Of a stretch of DNA of 64,000 nt, positions 37,281-44,850 are shown piece by piece. A program made the position numbers and the translations under genes. This DNA comes from Streptacidiphilus sp. P02-A3a (GTDB taxonomy: Bacteria > Actinomycetota > Actinomycetes > Streptomycetales > Streptomycetaceae). Location: contig NZ_CP048289.1 in assembly GCF_014084105.1 (NCBI RefSeq), forward strand, positions 6,705,922 to 6,769,921, read 5' to 3'. The notes under the pieces were generated by a model. It saw nothing but the letters and a program-made list of their open reading frames with translations, was not told the origin of the DNA and did not search any database. Within the stretch, counting starts at the first letter, position 1. Every line of letters begins with the position of its first letter.

Positions 37281-39118
37281 CCCCGGTGCGCGTGACCATC
37301 GTCGGGCTCGGCCCGCGCGGGCTCGGGGTGCTGCAACGGATCGGCGAGCGGGCCGGTGACCTGCCCGCCGGTACCGAGCTGGAGATCCACCTGGTGGACC
37401 CCGGGGAGACCGGGCAGGGCGCCCATCCGGCGCGGCAGCCCGACTACCTGCTGACGAACACCCTCGCCAGTCAGCTGAGCATGTTCAGCCGCGGCCAGGG
37501 GCCTTCGTTCACCGAGTGGGCGCAGCAAACCGGTTACCGCAGGTTCGGCTCCGCCTACTGCCGCACCGCCGATGCGGGCGGCGCACCGATCGGCGAGCGC
37601 GACTACCTGCCCCGCAGCCTGCTCGGGGAGTACCTGTCCTTCGTCTTCGACTCCACCGCGCGGGCCCTGCCGCCGTCGGTGCGCCTGCTCCACCACCGCT
37701 GCCTCGGCGTCGACTTGGAGGAGACGGCCGAGGGCGGGGTGCTGCTGCGCACCGACGACGGTGTCGAGATCGCCGGTGACTTCGCCTTCCTCGCCACCGG
37801 CCACAGCCGCCGGGTCGCGAGCAACGACGACGCGCGCTTCGAGGCCTTCGTGGCCGACCAGCGGCACCGCAACCACCGGCTCGACTACATCGCCGCCCCG
37901 TACCCGATCGACCGGCTGCGATCCGTCGAACCGGACAGCACGGTGGCCGTCCAGGGCCTGGGGCTGACCGCGCACGATGTGATCGCGGCGCTGACCGTGG
38001 GCCGCGGCGGCCGCTTCGAGGGCGAGGCCGGGGCGACGCGCTACCTGCCCTCCGGACGCGAGCCCCGGATCCTGCTGACGTCCCGGCAGTGCCTCCCCGC
38101 GGCGGCCCGGGGCGTCAACCAGAAGGGGGTGTCCGGCGGTTACCAGCCCAGCTTCTTCACCCCGGAGGCCGTGGCGGCGCTGCGGCGGGAGGCGCGGCGC
38201 AGGCGCGGGACGCCGCAGCTCGACTTCGACCAGGAGTTGCTGCCGCTGCTGCTGCGCGAGCTGGGCTACGTCTGGCGCAGCACCCTGGAGCAGCGCCATG
38301 TCCCGCCGCGGGAGTACGAGTTCGGCAGTGAGGACCGGGCCGCGGTGGAGGCGGTCCTGGACCCCCTGGCCGGTCGGACCTTCGGCGACCTCGACGAGTT
38401 CACCGCGTTCTTCACCGCCTTCGTCGCCGACGACCTCGCGCAGGCGGAGCAGGGCAACCGGACGAGCCCGGTGAAGGCGGCCACCGACGCGATCCGGGAC
38501 GTGCGCGAGAGCCTGCGGCAGGCGGTCGACTTCGCCGGGCTCACCCCCCGCTCGCACCGGGAGTTCAACGAGCGCTGGGTCCCGCTGATGAACCGGACCT
38601 GCTTCGGTCCGCCCCGGCGCCGCAACTACGAGCTGCTGGCGCTGTTCAGGGCCGGCGTCGTGGGCCTCGCCGGGGGACCCGGTTGCCGCGTCGGCACCGA
38701 CGAGGAGGCCGGGCGCTTCGCCATCCGCACCGACTTCGACCGCGGCAGCGCGCTCCGGCACGCCGACGTGCTGATCGCCGCCCGGCTGGACCTGTTCCAC
38801 CCCGGCAGCGACAGCTCCGAGTTGACCCGTCGGCTGCTGGCGCGCGGCCTGGTCCGCCCCTTCGCCAACGGCGACTACCGGCCCGGCGGGCTGGACATCA
38901 CCCGCAGCGGCCGGGTCGTCGCCAAGACCGGCGACCCGCTCCAGGCCGTCTGGGCGCTCGGCTACCCGGTCGAGGGGCCGCGCTACTACACCTACTACGT
39001 GCCCCGGGCCGGACAGAGCACCCGGTTCGCCGCGGAGGCCGACGCCGCCGTCGATGACATGTGGACCCAACTCACCGAGCGCACACGAGAGGAGAGCCAT
39101 GACGGCCGGTCGCGGTAG
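37277..39118 (+). CDS. Large FAD/NAD(P)-binding oxidoreductase (CreE-like group?)
   Basis: A 613-aa flavoprotein with an N-terminal Rossmann fingerprint IVGLGPRGLGVLQRI (about 8-22) and the family stretch HLVDP-ETGQGAH...QPDYLLTNTLASQLSMF. A second nucleotide site appears near FLATGHSRR. This matches the FAD/NAD(P)-binding (PF13454-like) group of long actinobacterial proteins; as I recall, amino-acid N-oxygenases such as CreE of cremeomycin biosynthesis belong here. If so, it could oxidise the amino group of the KamA-like product. GTG 37277 is set by GTGA coupling to the MBL gene. The last 20 bp overlap the cupin gene. Function is inferred from general fold and context only. Confidence 0.8.
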   Translation: MTPVRVTIVGLGPRGLGVLQRIGERAGDLPAGTELEIHLVDPGETGQGAHPARQPDYLLTNTLASQLSMFSRGQGPSFTEWAQQTGYRRFGSAYCRTADAGGAPIGERDYLPRSLLGEYLSFVFDSTARALPPSVRLLHHRCLGVDLEETAEGGVLLRTDDGVEIAGDFAFLATGHSRRVASNDDARFEAFVADQRHRNHRLDYIAAPYPIDRLRSVEPDSTVAVQGLGLTAHDVIAALTVGRGGRFEGEAGATRYLPSGREPRILLTSRQCLPAAARGVNQKGVSGGYQPSFFTPEAVAALRREARRRRGTPQLDFDQELLPLLLRELGYVWRSTLEQRHVPPREYEFGSEDRAAVEAVLDPLAGRTFGDLDEFTAFFTAFVADDLAQAEQGNRTSPVKAATDAIRDVRESLRQAVDFAGLTPRSHREFNERWVPLMNRTCFGPPRRRNYELLALFRAGVVGLAGGPGCRVGTDEEAGRFAIRTDFDRGSALRHADVLIAARLDLFHPGSDSSELTRRLLARGLVRPFANGDYRPGGLDITRSGRVVAKTGDPLQAVWALGYPVEGPRYYTYYVPRAGQSTRFAAEADAAVDDMWTQLTERTREESHDGRSR

Positions 39119-39578
39119 CCACCTCCCGTACCCGGAGTTCAAGCGGCGCTACGAGCCCGCGGAACCGGAGCCGGTGCACTGGCAGTGGCGGGAGGTCGCC
39201 GGGCGGCTCGGCGCGGTCGAGCACCCCGAACGCGGAACCCTGGCCCTCACCCTGCCCGACGGCAGCGCCGAGGTGCTGCGGGACATCGCCGTCGCCTACC
39301 AGGTGGTACCGGCCGGGCGGCACACCGCCCCGCACGCGCACAGCTGGTACCACCTGTTCGTCGTCCAATCGGGTACCGGCGCGATCACGTTCCACCGGGC
39401 GGGCGGGACCACCCGGTCGGGCCTGGGTCCGGGCGACGTCCAGCTCGTCCCGGCCTGGTGCCCGCACGGGTTCAGCAACTCCGGCGAGGAGGACCTGGTG
39501 CTGCTGAACGTGATGAACATCCCGCTGCTGGCGCGCCTGGGCGCGGCTGACGTGAAACTATCGCCGGAGGTCGGCTGA
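39099..39578 (+). CDS. Single-domain cupin
   Basis: A 159-aa cupin. The motif-1 segment VVPAGRHTAPHAHSWYHLFV supplies several His ligands, and motif 2 is PGDVQLVPAWCPHGFSN. A metal-dependent small-molecule enzyme is likely. Stand-alone cupins next to N-oxygenases take part in N-N bond or rearrangement chemistry in some pathways, but here that is only suggestive. ATG 39099 follows GAGAGGAGAG and overlaps the flavoprotein end by 20 bp. Its stop shares a base with the exporter ATG (TGATG). Confidence 0.85.
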   Translation: MTAGRGSHLPYPEFKRRYEPAEPEPVHWQWREVAGRLGAVEHPERGTLALTLPDGSAEVLRDIAVAYQVVPAGRHTAPHAHSWYHLFVVQSGTGAITFHRAGGTTRSGLGPGDVQLVPAWCPHGFSNSGEEDLVLLNVMNIPLLARLGAADVKLSPEVG

Positions 39579-40864
39579 TGACGACGAACCAGCTCGCCGG
39601 TGAGGCCGACGACACGGAGGCGGGATCCACCGAACCGGGCGGCAGCCGCTACAAGTGGGTGATCCTCGGTACCGCCCTGACGGCGCTGACCACGGGGTCC
39701 ATCGTCTACTCCGGCACCAGCGTGCTGACCGCCTTCTGGCTGCGCGACTACCACCTGACGGCGGCGACCGCCGGTTTGGCCTCGGCGGCGATGCACGCCG
39801 GACCCATCGCGTCCATGCTGCTGCTCGGCAGCGCCATCGACCGGTACGGGGAACGCTGGGTCGTCTCGCTGACGATGGTCGCGATGGGCCTCACCTCCCT
39901 CGCCGCCGCCGCGCTGCACCCCGGCTATCCGGTGCTGCTGCTGTTCCTGCTGGCGACCGGCGCCTTCTACGGCAGCATCCTGCCCGGTGGGCAGCGGGCC
40001 ATCGCCCGCTGGTTCGAACCGGGCCTGCAGAGCATGGCCACCGGCATCCGGCAGGCCGGTCTCCCGCTCGGCGGTTCCCTGGCCGGGATCATCCTGCCGC
40101 CGCTGGCGCTCCACTACGGGTGGCGCTGGGCGATCGCCGCGCAGGGTGTGGCGGGCATCGTCGGCGGTGTGGTGTTCGCGGTCCTGTACCGCACCTCCGG
40201 AGGCGGCAGCAGCTCCCGGCGCGGGCCCTCGGCGAACCTCCGGCAGCTGGTCCGGGCGCTCCTCGCCGAGCCCGTCGTGCGCTCCCTGCTGACCAGCGGC
40301 CTGGTCCTGGTCGCCTTCCAGTACGTCATCTCCACCCAGATCCTGATCTTCCTCAGCAACCACCTCGGCATCCCGCTCGTCACCGCCGGACTGATGTACT
40401 CCGCCGCCCAGGTCGCCGGAATCGTCGGACGCATCGGGCTGGCCTGGACCAGCGACCACTTCTGGCCCGGCAGACGGCTGCGGTCACTGCGCTGGCTGCT
40501 CGTCGTCTCCGCCGTCCCGGTGGCGGCCCTGGCGACCCTCGGCTCCCACAGCCCGTACTGGCTCGACTACGCGTTGTGCCTGGTGCTCGGGCTGCTGAGC
40601 GCCGGCTGGTACCCGCTGTACCTGGTGCAGGTCACCGAGCTCGCGCCCAGGACAGCGGTCGCCTCGACCCTCAGCTTCGCCATCACCCTCAACCAGATCA
40701 TCGCCTCGGTCGCGCCGCCCCTGTTCGGCTACCTCTGTGGCGCCATCAGCTATCCCGCCAGCTGGCTGCTGCTGGGCGCCCTGTTCCTCGGCAGCGCCCT
40801 GCAGCTGCGGCAGACCGGGACCACCACCGACCGCAAGGAGAAGACCCGTGCTCAAGCGCATTGA
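39578..40864 (+). CDS. MFS transporter of the KamA-like operon
   Basis: A 428-aa, 12-helix major facilitator protein with two six-helix halves split by the SGGGSSSRRGPSANLR loop (about 208-223). The motif A-like loop GSAIDRYGERW follows helix 2. A second-half repeat is at GRIGLAWTSDHFWPGRRL. It resembles oxalate/formate antiporter and cyanate-type carriers more than DHA2 drug pumps. As the fifth gene of the operon, it probably exports the product or imports a precursor. It overlaps the VOC gene by 17 bp. Confidence 0.87.
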   Translation: MTTNQLAGEADDTEAGSTEPGGSRYKWVILGTALTALTTGSIVYSGTSVLTAFWLRDYHLTAATAGLASAAMHAGPIASMLLLGSAIDRYGERWVVSLTMVAMGLTSLAAAALHPGYPVLLLFLLATGAFYGSILPGGQRAIARWFEPGLQSMATGIRQAGLPLGGSLAGIILPPLALHYGWRWAIAAQGVAGIVGGVVFAVLYRTSGGGSSSRRGPSANLRQLVRALLAEPVVRSLLTSGLVLVAFQYVISTQILIFLSNHLGIPLVTAGLMYSAAQVAGIVGRIGLAWTSDHFWPGRRLRSLRWLLVVSAVPVAALATLGSHSPYWLDYALCLVLGLLSAGWYPLYLVQVTELAPRTAVASTLSFAITLNQIIASVAPPLFGYLCGAISYPASWLLLGALFLGSALQLRQTGTTTDRKEKTRAQAH

Positions 40865-41258
40865 CCACATCGGGGTCGTCGTCGACGACCTGTCCCGGGC
40901 GAAGGCGTTCCTGGAGGGCCTCGGCCTGGCCTTCCAGTTCGAACGGGAGCTGCCCGAACGCCAGGTCAGGGCCGCCTTCTACGGCTGCGGCGACGGCCGC
41001 ATCGAACTGATCGAGCCGACCACGCCGGAGGCCCGCGCCCGGCGCCTGGGGGACGGCAACCGGGCCCGCATCGAACACATAGCGGTCGAGGTGGACCACA
41101 CCCTCGCCGCGGCGATGGCCGCCGTGCGCGCCCTCGGCGTCACCTTCACCACGCCGCAGCCCGTCGCCATCGACGGCAACCTGAACATCTTCACCCAGCC
41201 GGACACCTGCGCGGGCATCCAGCTGCAACTGGTGGAGCCGGACGCGGCCCGCCGCTGA
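40848..41258 (+). CDS. VOC-family protein, methylmalonyl-CoA-epimerase-like
   Basis: A 136-aa vicinal-oxygen-chelate protein made of two beta-alpha-beta-beta-beta units. Metal ligands fit the HIGVVVDDL (His), IELIEP (Glu), IEHIAVEV (His) and QLQLVEP (Glu) pattern of epimerases and glyoxalases. GTG 40848 follows AAGGAGAAG, inside the transporter's last codons. Roles range from epimerase to resistance dioxygenase or sequestering protein; resistance to the operon product is one option. It is the last gene before the hairpin at 41277-41320. Confidence 0.83.
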   Translation: MLKRIDHIGVVVDDLSRAKAFLEGLGLAFQFERELPERQVRAAFYGCGDGRIELIEPTTPEARARRLGDGNRARIEHIAVEVDHTLAAAMAAVRALGVTFTTPQPVAIDGNLNIFTQPDTCAGIQLQLVEPDAARR

Positions 41259-41276
41259 CCGGCGGCACGCGACCGC

Positions 41277-41320
41277 GCCCCGGCGGTCCGGACCAGCGGT
41301 GAGGTCCGGACCGCCGGGGC
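41277..41320 (+). terminator. Operon-terminal hairpin
   Basis: A perfect 18-bp stem (41277-41294 with 41303-41320) and an 8-base loop, 18 bp after the VOC stop. It marks the end of the KamA-like operon. Confidence 0.88.
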
Positions 41321-41355
41321 TACCACGGCGGCCGACGGGCTGGTATGACTGCCGG

Positions 41356-42984
41356 ATGGGCCGTATTACCGCCGAATCCCCCGCCCGTCCCCGCTACGAC
41401 GTGGTCGTGGTCGGCGGCGGCCACAACGGACTGGTGGCCGCCGCCTACCTGGCCGGGGCCGGACGCAGCGTGCTGCTGCTGGAGCGGCTGGGGCAGACCG
41501 GCGGGGCGGCGGTGTCGCAGCGGGCCTTCGCCGGGGTGGACGCCCGGCTGTCGCGCTACTCCTACCTGGTGAGCCTGCTGCCCCGGAGCATCGTCGCGGA
41601 CCTGGCGCTGCCGATCGAGCTGCGTCGGCGCAGCGTCTCCTCGTACACGCCGGTGGAGCGCGACGGACTGTCGACAGGTCTCCTGATCGACAACGGCGAC
41701 GAACCCGGCACCGCCGAGGGGTTCCGTCGGCTCACCGGCTCGGACCGGGAGTACCGGGCCTGGCGGGAGTTCCACGAACGCACCGCCCGGGTGGCGCGGG
41801 CCGTCTTCCCGACCCTGACCGAGCCCCTGCCGACCCGCTCCGAGCTGCGGAAGCGCGTCGGCGACGACGCGGCCTGGGACGCCCTGTTCGAGCGCCCGCT
41901 GGGCGAGACCGTGGAGGCGTCCTTCCAGGACGACCTGGTCCGGGGGGTGGTCCTGACCGATGCCCTGATCGGGACGTTCAGCCGGGCCCACGACCCGTCG
42001 CTACGGCAGAACCGCTGCTTTCTCTACCACGTGATCGGCAACGGCACCGGCGACTGGGACGTCCCGGTGGGCGGCATGGGCGCGGTCACCGACGCCCTGG
42101 CGGCGGCCGCCCGCGCGGCCGGGGCCGAGTTGCTGACCGGCTGCGAGGTGACCGCGGTACGGACCGACGGCGCCGAGGCGGAGGTGGAGTTCCACCGGGA
42201 CGGGGCCGAACTGCGGGTCGGCGCGGAGCGGGTGCTGTGCAACGCCGCCCCGCGCGAGCTGGAACGGCTGCTGGGCGAGCCACCGGCGGGGCCCGACCCG
42301 GAGGGCTCGCAGCTGAAGGTGAACATGCTGCTGCGGCGCCTGCCCCGGCTGCGCGACCGGGGCGTGGACCCGCGCGCGGCCTTCGCCGGGACCTTCCACG
42401 TCGCCGAGTCCTACCGGCAGCTGGCCGACGCCCACCGCGAGGCCTCGGCGGGCGCGGTCCCGTCCGCCGCTCCGTCCGAGCTGTACTGCCACTCACTGAC
42501 CGACCCGTCGATCCTGGGCCCGGAACTGCGGGAACGGGGCTACCAGACGCTCACCCTGTTCGGGCTGCAACTGCCCGCCCGGCTGTTCACCGGCCGGGAC
42601 CACGACGCCGTCCGCGCGACCGCCCTCACCGCCGTGCTGGCCCAACTCGACGCGGTGCTGGACGAGCCGCTGGCCGACTGCCTGGCCACCGACGCCGACG
42701 GCCGTCCCTGCCTGGAGGTCCGCAGCCCGCTGGACCTGGAGCGGGACCTCGGCCTGCCCGGCGGCAACATCTTCCACCGGGACCTCTCCTTCCCCTTCGC
42801 CGAGGACCTGGACCGGGATCGGGACCAGGGCCGGGACCGGGACCTTCGGCGCGGCGGCCCCGACCGCTGGGGCGTGGCCACCGCCCACCCCAACATCCTG
42901 CTCTGCGGCGCGGGCGCGGTCCGCGGCGGCGGCGTCAGCGGCATCCCCGGCCACAACGCGGCCATGGCCGCGCTGGGCCGCTGA
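41356..42984 (+). CDS. Phytoene-desaturase/PYROXD2-like FAD oxidoreductase
   Basis: A 542-aa flavin-dependent oxidoreductase of the NAD(P)/FAD amine-oxidase-like superfamily, in the branch related to phytoene desaturases and PYROXD2. The dinucleotide fingerprint VVVGGGHNGLVAAAYLAGAG lies at residues 16-35, LLERLGQTGGAA follows, and the C-terminal FAD contact reads LCGAGAVRGGGVSGIPGHNAAMAAL. A DRDRDQGRDRD insertion near residue 485 comes from repetitive GGGACC-type DNA. There are no carotenoid genes nearby, so a carotenoid role is unsupported. It lies after the operon terminator and probably has its own promoter. Confidence 0.85.
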   Translation: MGRITAESPARPRYDVVVVGGGHNGLVAAAYLAGAGRSVLLLERLGQTGGAAVSQRAFAGVDARLSRYSYLVSLLPRSIVADLALPIELRRRSVSSYTPVERDGLSTGLLIDNGDEPGTAEGFRRLTGSDREYRAWREFHERTARVARAVFPTLTEPLPTRSELRKRVGDDAAWDALFERPLGETVEASFQDDLVRGVVLTDALIGTFSRAHDPSLRQNRCFLYHVIGNGTGDWDVPVGGMGAVTDALAAAARAAGAELLTGCEVTAVRTDGAEAEVEFHRDGAELRVGAERVLCNAAPRELERLLGEPPAGPDPEGSQLKVNMLLRRLPRLRDRGVDPRAAFAGTFHVAESYRQLADAHREASAGAVPSAAPSELYCHSLTDPSILGPELRERGYQTLTLFGLQLPARLFTGRDHDAVRATALTAVLAQLDAVLDEPLADCLATDADGRPCLEVRSPLDLERDLGLPGGNIFHRDLSFPFAEDLDRDRDQGRDRDLRRGGPDRWGVATAHPNILLCGAGAVRGGGVSGIPGHNAAMAALGR

Positions 42985-42991
42985 CCGCCGG

Positions 42992-43579
42992 TCAGTGCGC
43001 GTACCGGTACCGGCTCACCCGGGCGCGGGCGTCGTTCTCGGTCAGCCCGAGCGCCGTCGCCAGCGTCTCCCAGGGGACGCCGTCCACGGCGACGTTGTGC
43101 GCCGCGTCGACGCCGACGCGTTCGGCTATCCGCTCCAGTTCGCCCACGGCCCGCAGCGCGGCCACCGGCGCGTCGGCGGCGAGGTCGGTCAGCCGTTCGT
43201 CCAGTCGCCGCAGCAGGTCGGTCAGGTCGTCCGGCAGGGGCACGGTGCGGGCCTCGACCTGGTCGATGTGGTCGCACCAGTCCTGGCGCGGGCCGACCGG
43301 GTCGACGGCGTAGGGTTCGTCGCCGAGCTCGGCCCAGTCGAGCGGATGCAGCGCGCTGCCGCGCCAGCCGCAGGAGCACCCGGCCCGCAGGTGGGTGGCG
43401 AGCGGCGCCCGGCCGGTCCCGTCGTAGACCCACCACTGGCTGGTGGTGTGGCCGGAGGCACCGCCCGTGTCGTACACCATCGGCCGGGGCTCCCCGCCGT
43501 CGGCGAGGACCGCGACCGCCCGTCCGGTGTGGGACGGTCCGAACTCGTCGATCTGCCAGTCGCTGTCACTGCTGTCCAT
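42992..43579 (-). CDS. Conserved actinobacterial hypothetical protein
   Basis: A 195-aa soluble protein I cannot assign. The N-terminal half has a CSCGWRG motif (a possible metal or structural cysteine pair) within a beta-rich stretch WWVYDGTGRAPLATHLRAG. The C-terminal 90 residues are helical and end with PWETLATALGLTENDARARVSRY, which reads like a sigma-4/HTH-type helix pair. It converges on the flavoprotein gene with 7 bp between stops. A DNA-binding or sensing role is possible. Confidence 0.7.
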   Translation of the reverse strand: MDSSDSDWQIDEFGPSHTGRAVAVLADGGEPRPMVYDTGGASGHTTSQWWVYDGTGRAPLATHLRAGCSCGWRGSALHPLDWAELGDEPYAVDPVGPRQDWCDHIDQVEARTVPLPDDLTDLLRRLDERLTDLAADAPVAALRAVGELERIAERVGVDAAHNVAVDGVPWETLATALGLTENDARARVSRYRYAH

Positions 43580-43673
43580 GGGTTCCTCCCTGACCGATGG
43601 AATACCTCTGCGGAACCACGATCCCGCAGCGCGGGGGCACCGGCGACGTAATCACCCAAAAGGGTCGGGGGCG

Positions 43674-44108
43674 TCAGGACGGGAGGGCGCCGAGTTGGCG
43701 TAGTTGGGTGAGTACGTCGACGACGCCGCGGATCTCGGTGATCCGGCCGTCGGTGAAGCGGAAGACGAAGATCTCGTTGTAGCTGACGCGCCTTCCGGTG
43801 GGTGGCAGGCCCTGGTACTGGCCCCGGTGGGTGCCGGTCACGGTGTTCCTGGAGACGACCCTGTCGCCTTCCGTGATCGTCTCCTCGGCGGTGACGTGAA
43901 TGTCGGGGTAGGCGTGCAGGAGTATCTCCCACACCCGTTTCAGGGCCTCGGCTCCGGTCACGTCCATCGGTACCGGAGCGTGGAAGAGCACGTCCGGTGC
44001 GACGAACTCGTCGATGAACCTCGCGATGGACCCCAGGTCGCCGCTGTTCACGGCGGCGTGCAGGCGGTGGACCGTCGCGGTGTCGTCGGCTGTCCCTGCT
44101 GTCGGCAT
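43674..44108 (-). CDS. SnoaL-like ester-cyclase-type protein
   Basis: A 144-aa SnoaL-like protein of the ester cyclase/polyketide cyclase group. Recognisable stretches are LHAAVNSGDLGSIARFIDEFVAPDVLFHAP, then the middle strand VTAEETITEGDRVVSRNTVTGTHRG, then FRFTDGRITEIRGVVD. ATG 44108 follows AGGAGAGAACGC. It belongs to a different subfamily from the two SnoaL-like proteins near the tetronate cluster. It sits just downstream of an MBL pseudogene. No pathway assignment is possible. Confidence 0.85.
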   Translation of the reverse strand: MPTAGTADDTATVHRLHAAVNSGDLGSIARFIDEFVAPDVLFHAPVPMDVTGAEALKRVWEILLHAYPDIHVTAEETITEGDRVVSRNTVTGTHRGQYQGLPPTGRRVSYNEIFVFRFTDGRITEIRGVVDVLTQLRQLGALPS

Positions 44109-44179
44109 GCGTTCTCTCCTCGGGTCTGTGCCGTCGGCCCGTGCTGGACGGCGTCTCCGCCGTAGGACACCGCGGCCGC

Positions 44180-44628
44180 CGGGAATGTGACACGCTGCCG
44201 GGGCACCGGCCCGGAGCCGCTGCCGCGGGCGGCGCACGCCAGCCGCTCTCGTGCGTGCGGCGCAGGTAGCCGTCGGCCAGTTCGCGGAGCCGGGTCCGGT
44301 CGAAGCCGGGCCCGTGGCCGGGGTGGACGGTGGAGACGTCCAGCCGCGCGAGGAACTCCATGCTCAGCCGGTACGAGGCGACGGCCGAGTCGGGCAGGTC
44401 GTCGATCAGTCGGACTGCGGCAGCGCGCCGTACAGGCTCGCCGGGATCCCTCGCGCCAGGCTGTCGGCCGCGGCCCGGTGGGCGGCCCGCTGGCCCCGAG
44501 TCCACGACGATGTCGCGCTCCGTGCCGCGCAGCCACCAGACGTTGGCCTTCAGCAGGTCGTTGACGTGTGGCTCGGTGATCCGGACGATCCCGTCGCCGC
44601 CCTCGCATTGCTCGTACCAGTCGCCCAT
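44180..44628 (-). pseudogene. MBL-fold hydrolase remnant with central deletion
   Basis: The intact N-terminus of an MBL-fold hydrolase (GDWYEQCEGGDGIVRITEPH, then NVWWLRGTERDIVVDSG) is followed after a short unrelated Arg/Pro-rich stretch by the C-terminal part (LIDDLPDSAVASYRLSMEFLARLDVSTVHPGHGPGFDRTRLRELADGYLRRTHE, quoted as landmarks). The whole HxHxDH metal centre is missing, and the frame then runs on without a proper stop. The simplest reading is an internal deletion of over 100 codons with a local frame change. The left boundary is approximate. Not expected to be functional. Confidence 0.7.
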
Positions 44629-44695
44629 GCGGCCAAGTCCCCGGCGCCCCGCCCGGCCGAGCGGGGCGCAACCTGTCCACCCGTGATGTTCGATA

Positions 44696-44722
44696 CGTCA
44701 CATTGCACTGTGCAGTGTGACG
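44696..44722. promoter_or_regulatory. Near-perfect inverted repeat upstream of NDH-2-like gene
   Basis: CGTCACATTGCA-CTG-TGCAGTGTGACG: 12-bp arms with one mismatch, 31 bp upstream of the ECF41-type promoter. A likely operator or activator site. Confidence 0.5.
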
Positions 44723-44752
44723 GTCCCGCATGGAGTGATCTGCCTCACACGA

Positions 44753-44779
44753 TGTCACAGGAGACGCGCAGGCGGCGTC
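44753..44779 (+). promoter_or_regulatory. ECF41-type promoter
   Basis: TGTCACA (44753-44759), 16-bp spacer, CGTC (44776-44779). This is the consensus known for ECF41 sigma factors. It lies 71 bp upstream of the NDH-2-like gene, and the next gene encodes an ECF41 sigma factor. Confidence 0.8.
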
Positions 44780-44796
44780 TTGTGGCTGAACCGCTC

Positions 44797-44840
44797 GGAA
44801 CAGAGCGCGGAACAGAGCGCGGAACAGGCGCTCGGAACAG
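44797..44840. repeat. Four direct repeats of GGAACAG in the NDH-2-like leader
   Basis: GGAACAG at 44797, 44809, 44821 and 44834, about 12 bp apart, between the ECF41-type promoter and the start codon at 44851. They lie in the 5' untranslated region; the last copy merges with the ribosome binding site region. Confidence 0.8.
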
Positions 44841-44850
44841 GGGAGACAGC

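Noticed and set aside
41356-42984. Carotenoid biosynthesis gene (phytoene desaturase)
   Set aside because: No phytoene synthase, cyclase or GGPP synthase in the window; the protein fits the broader PYROXD2-like group.
44048-44758. 236-codon minus-strand gene between SnoaL-like and NDH-2-like genes
   Set aside because: It is a shifted frame across the MBL remnant, promoter region and SnoaL-like start; Arg-rich with no family.
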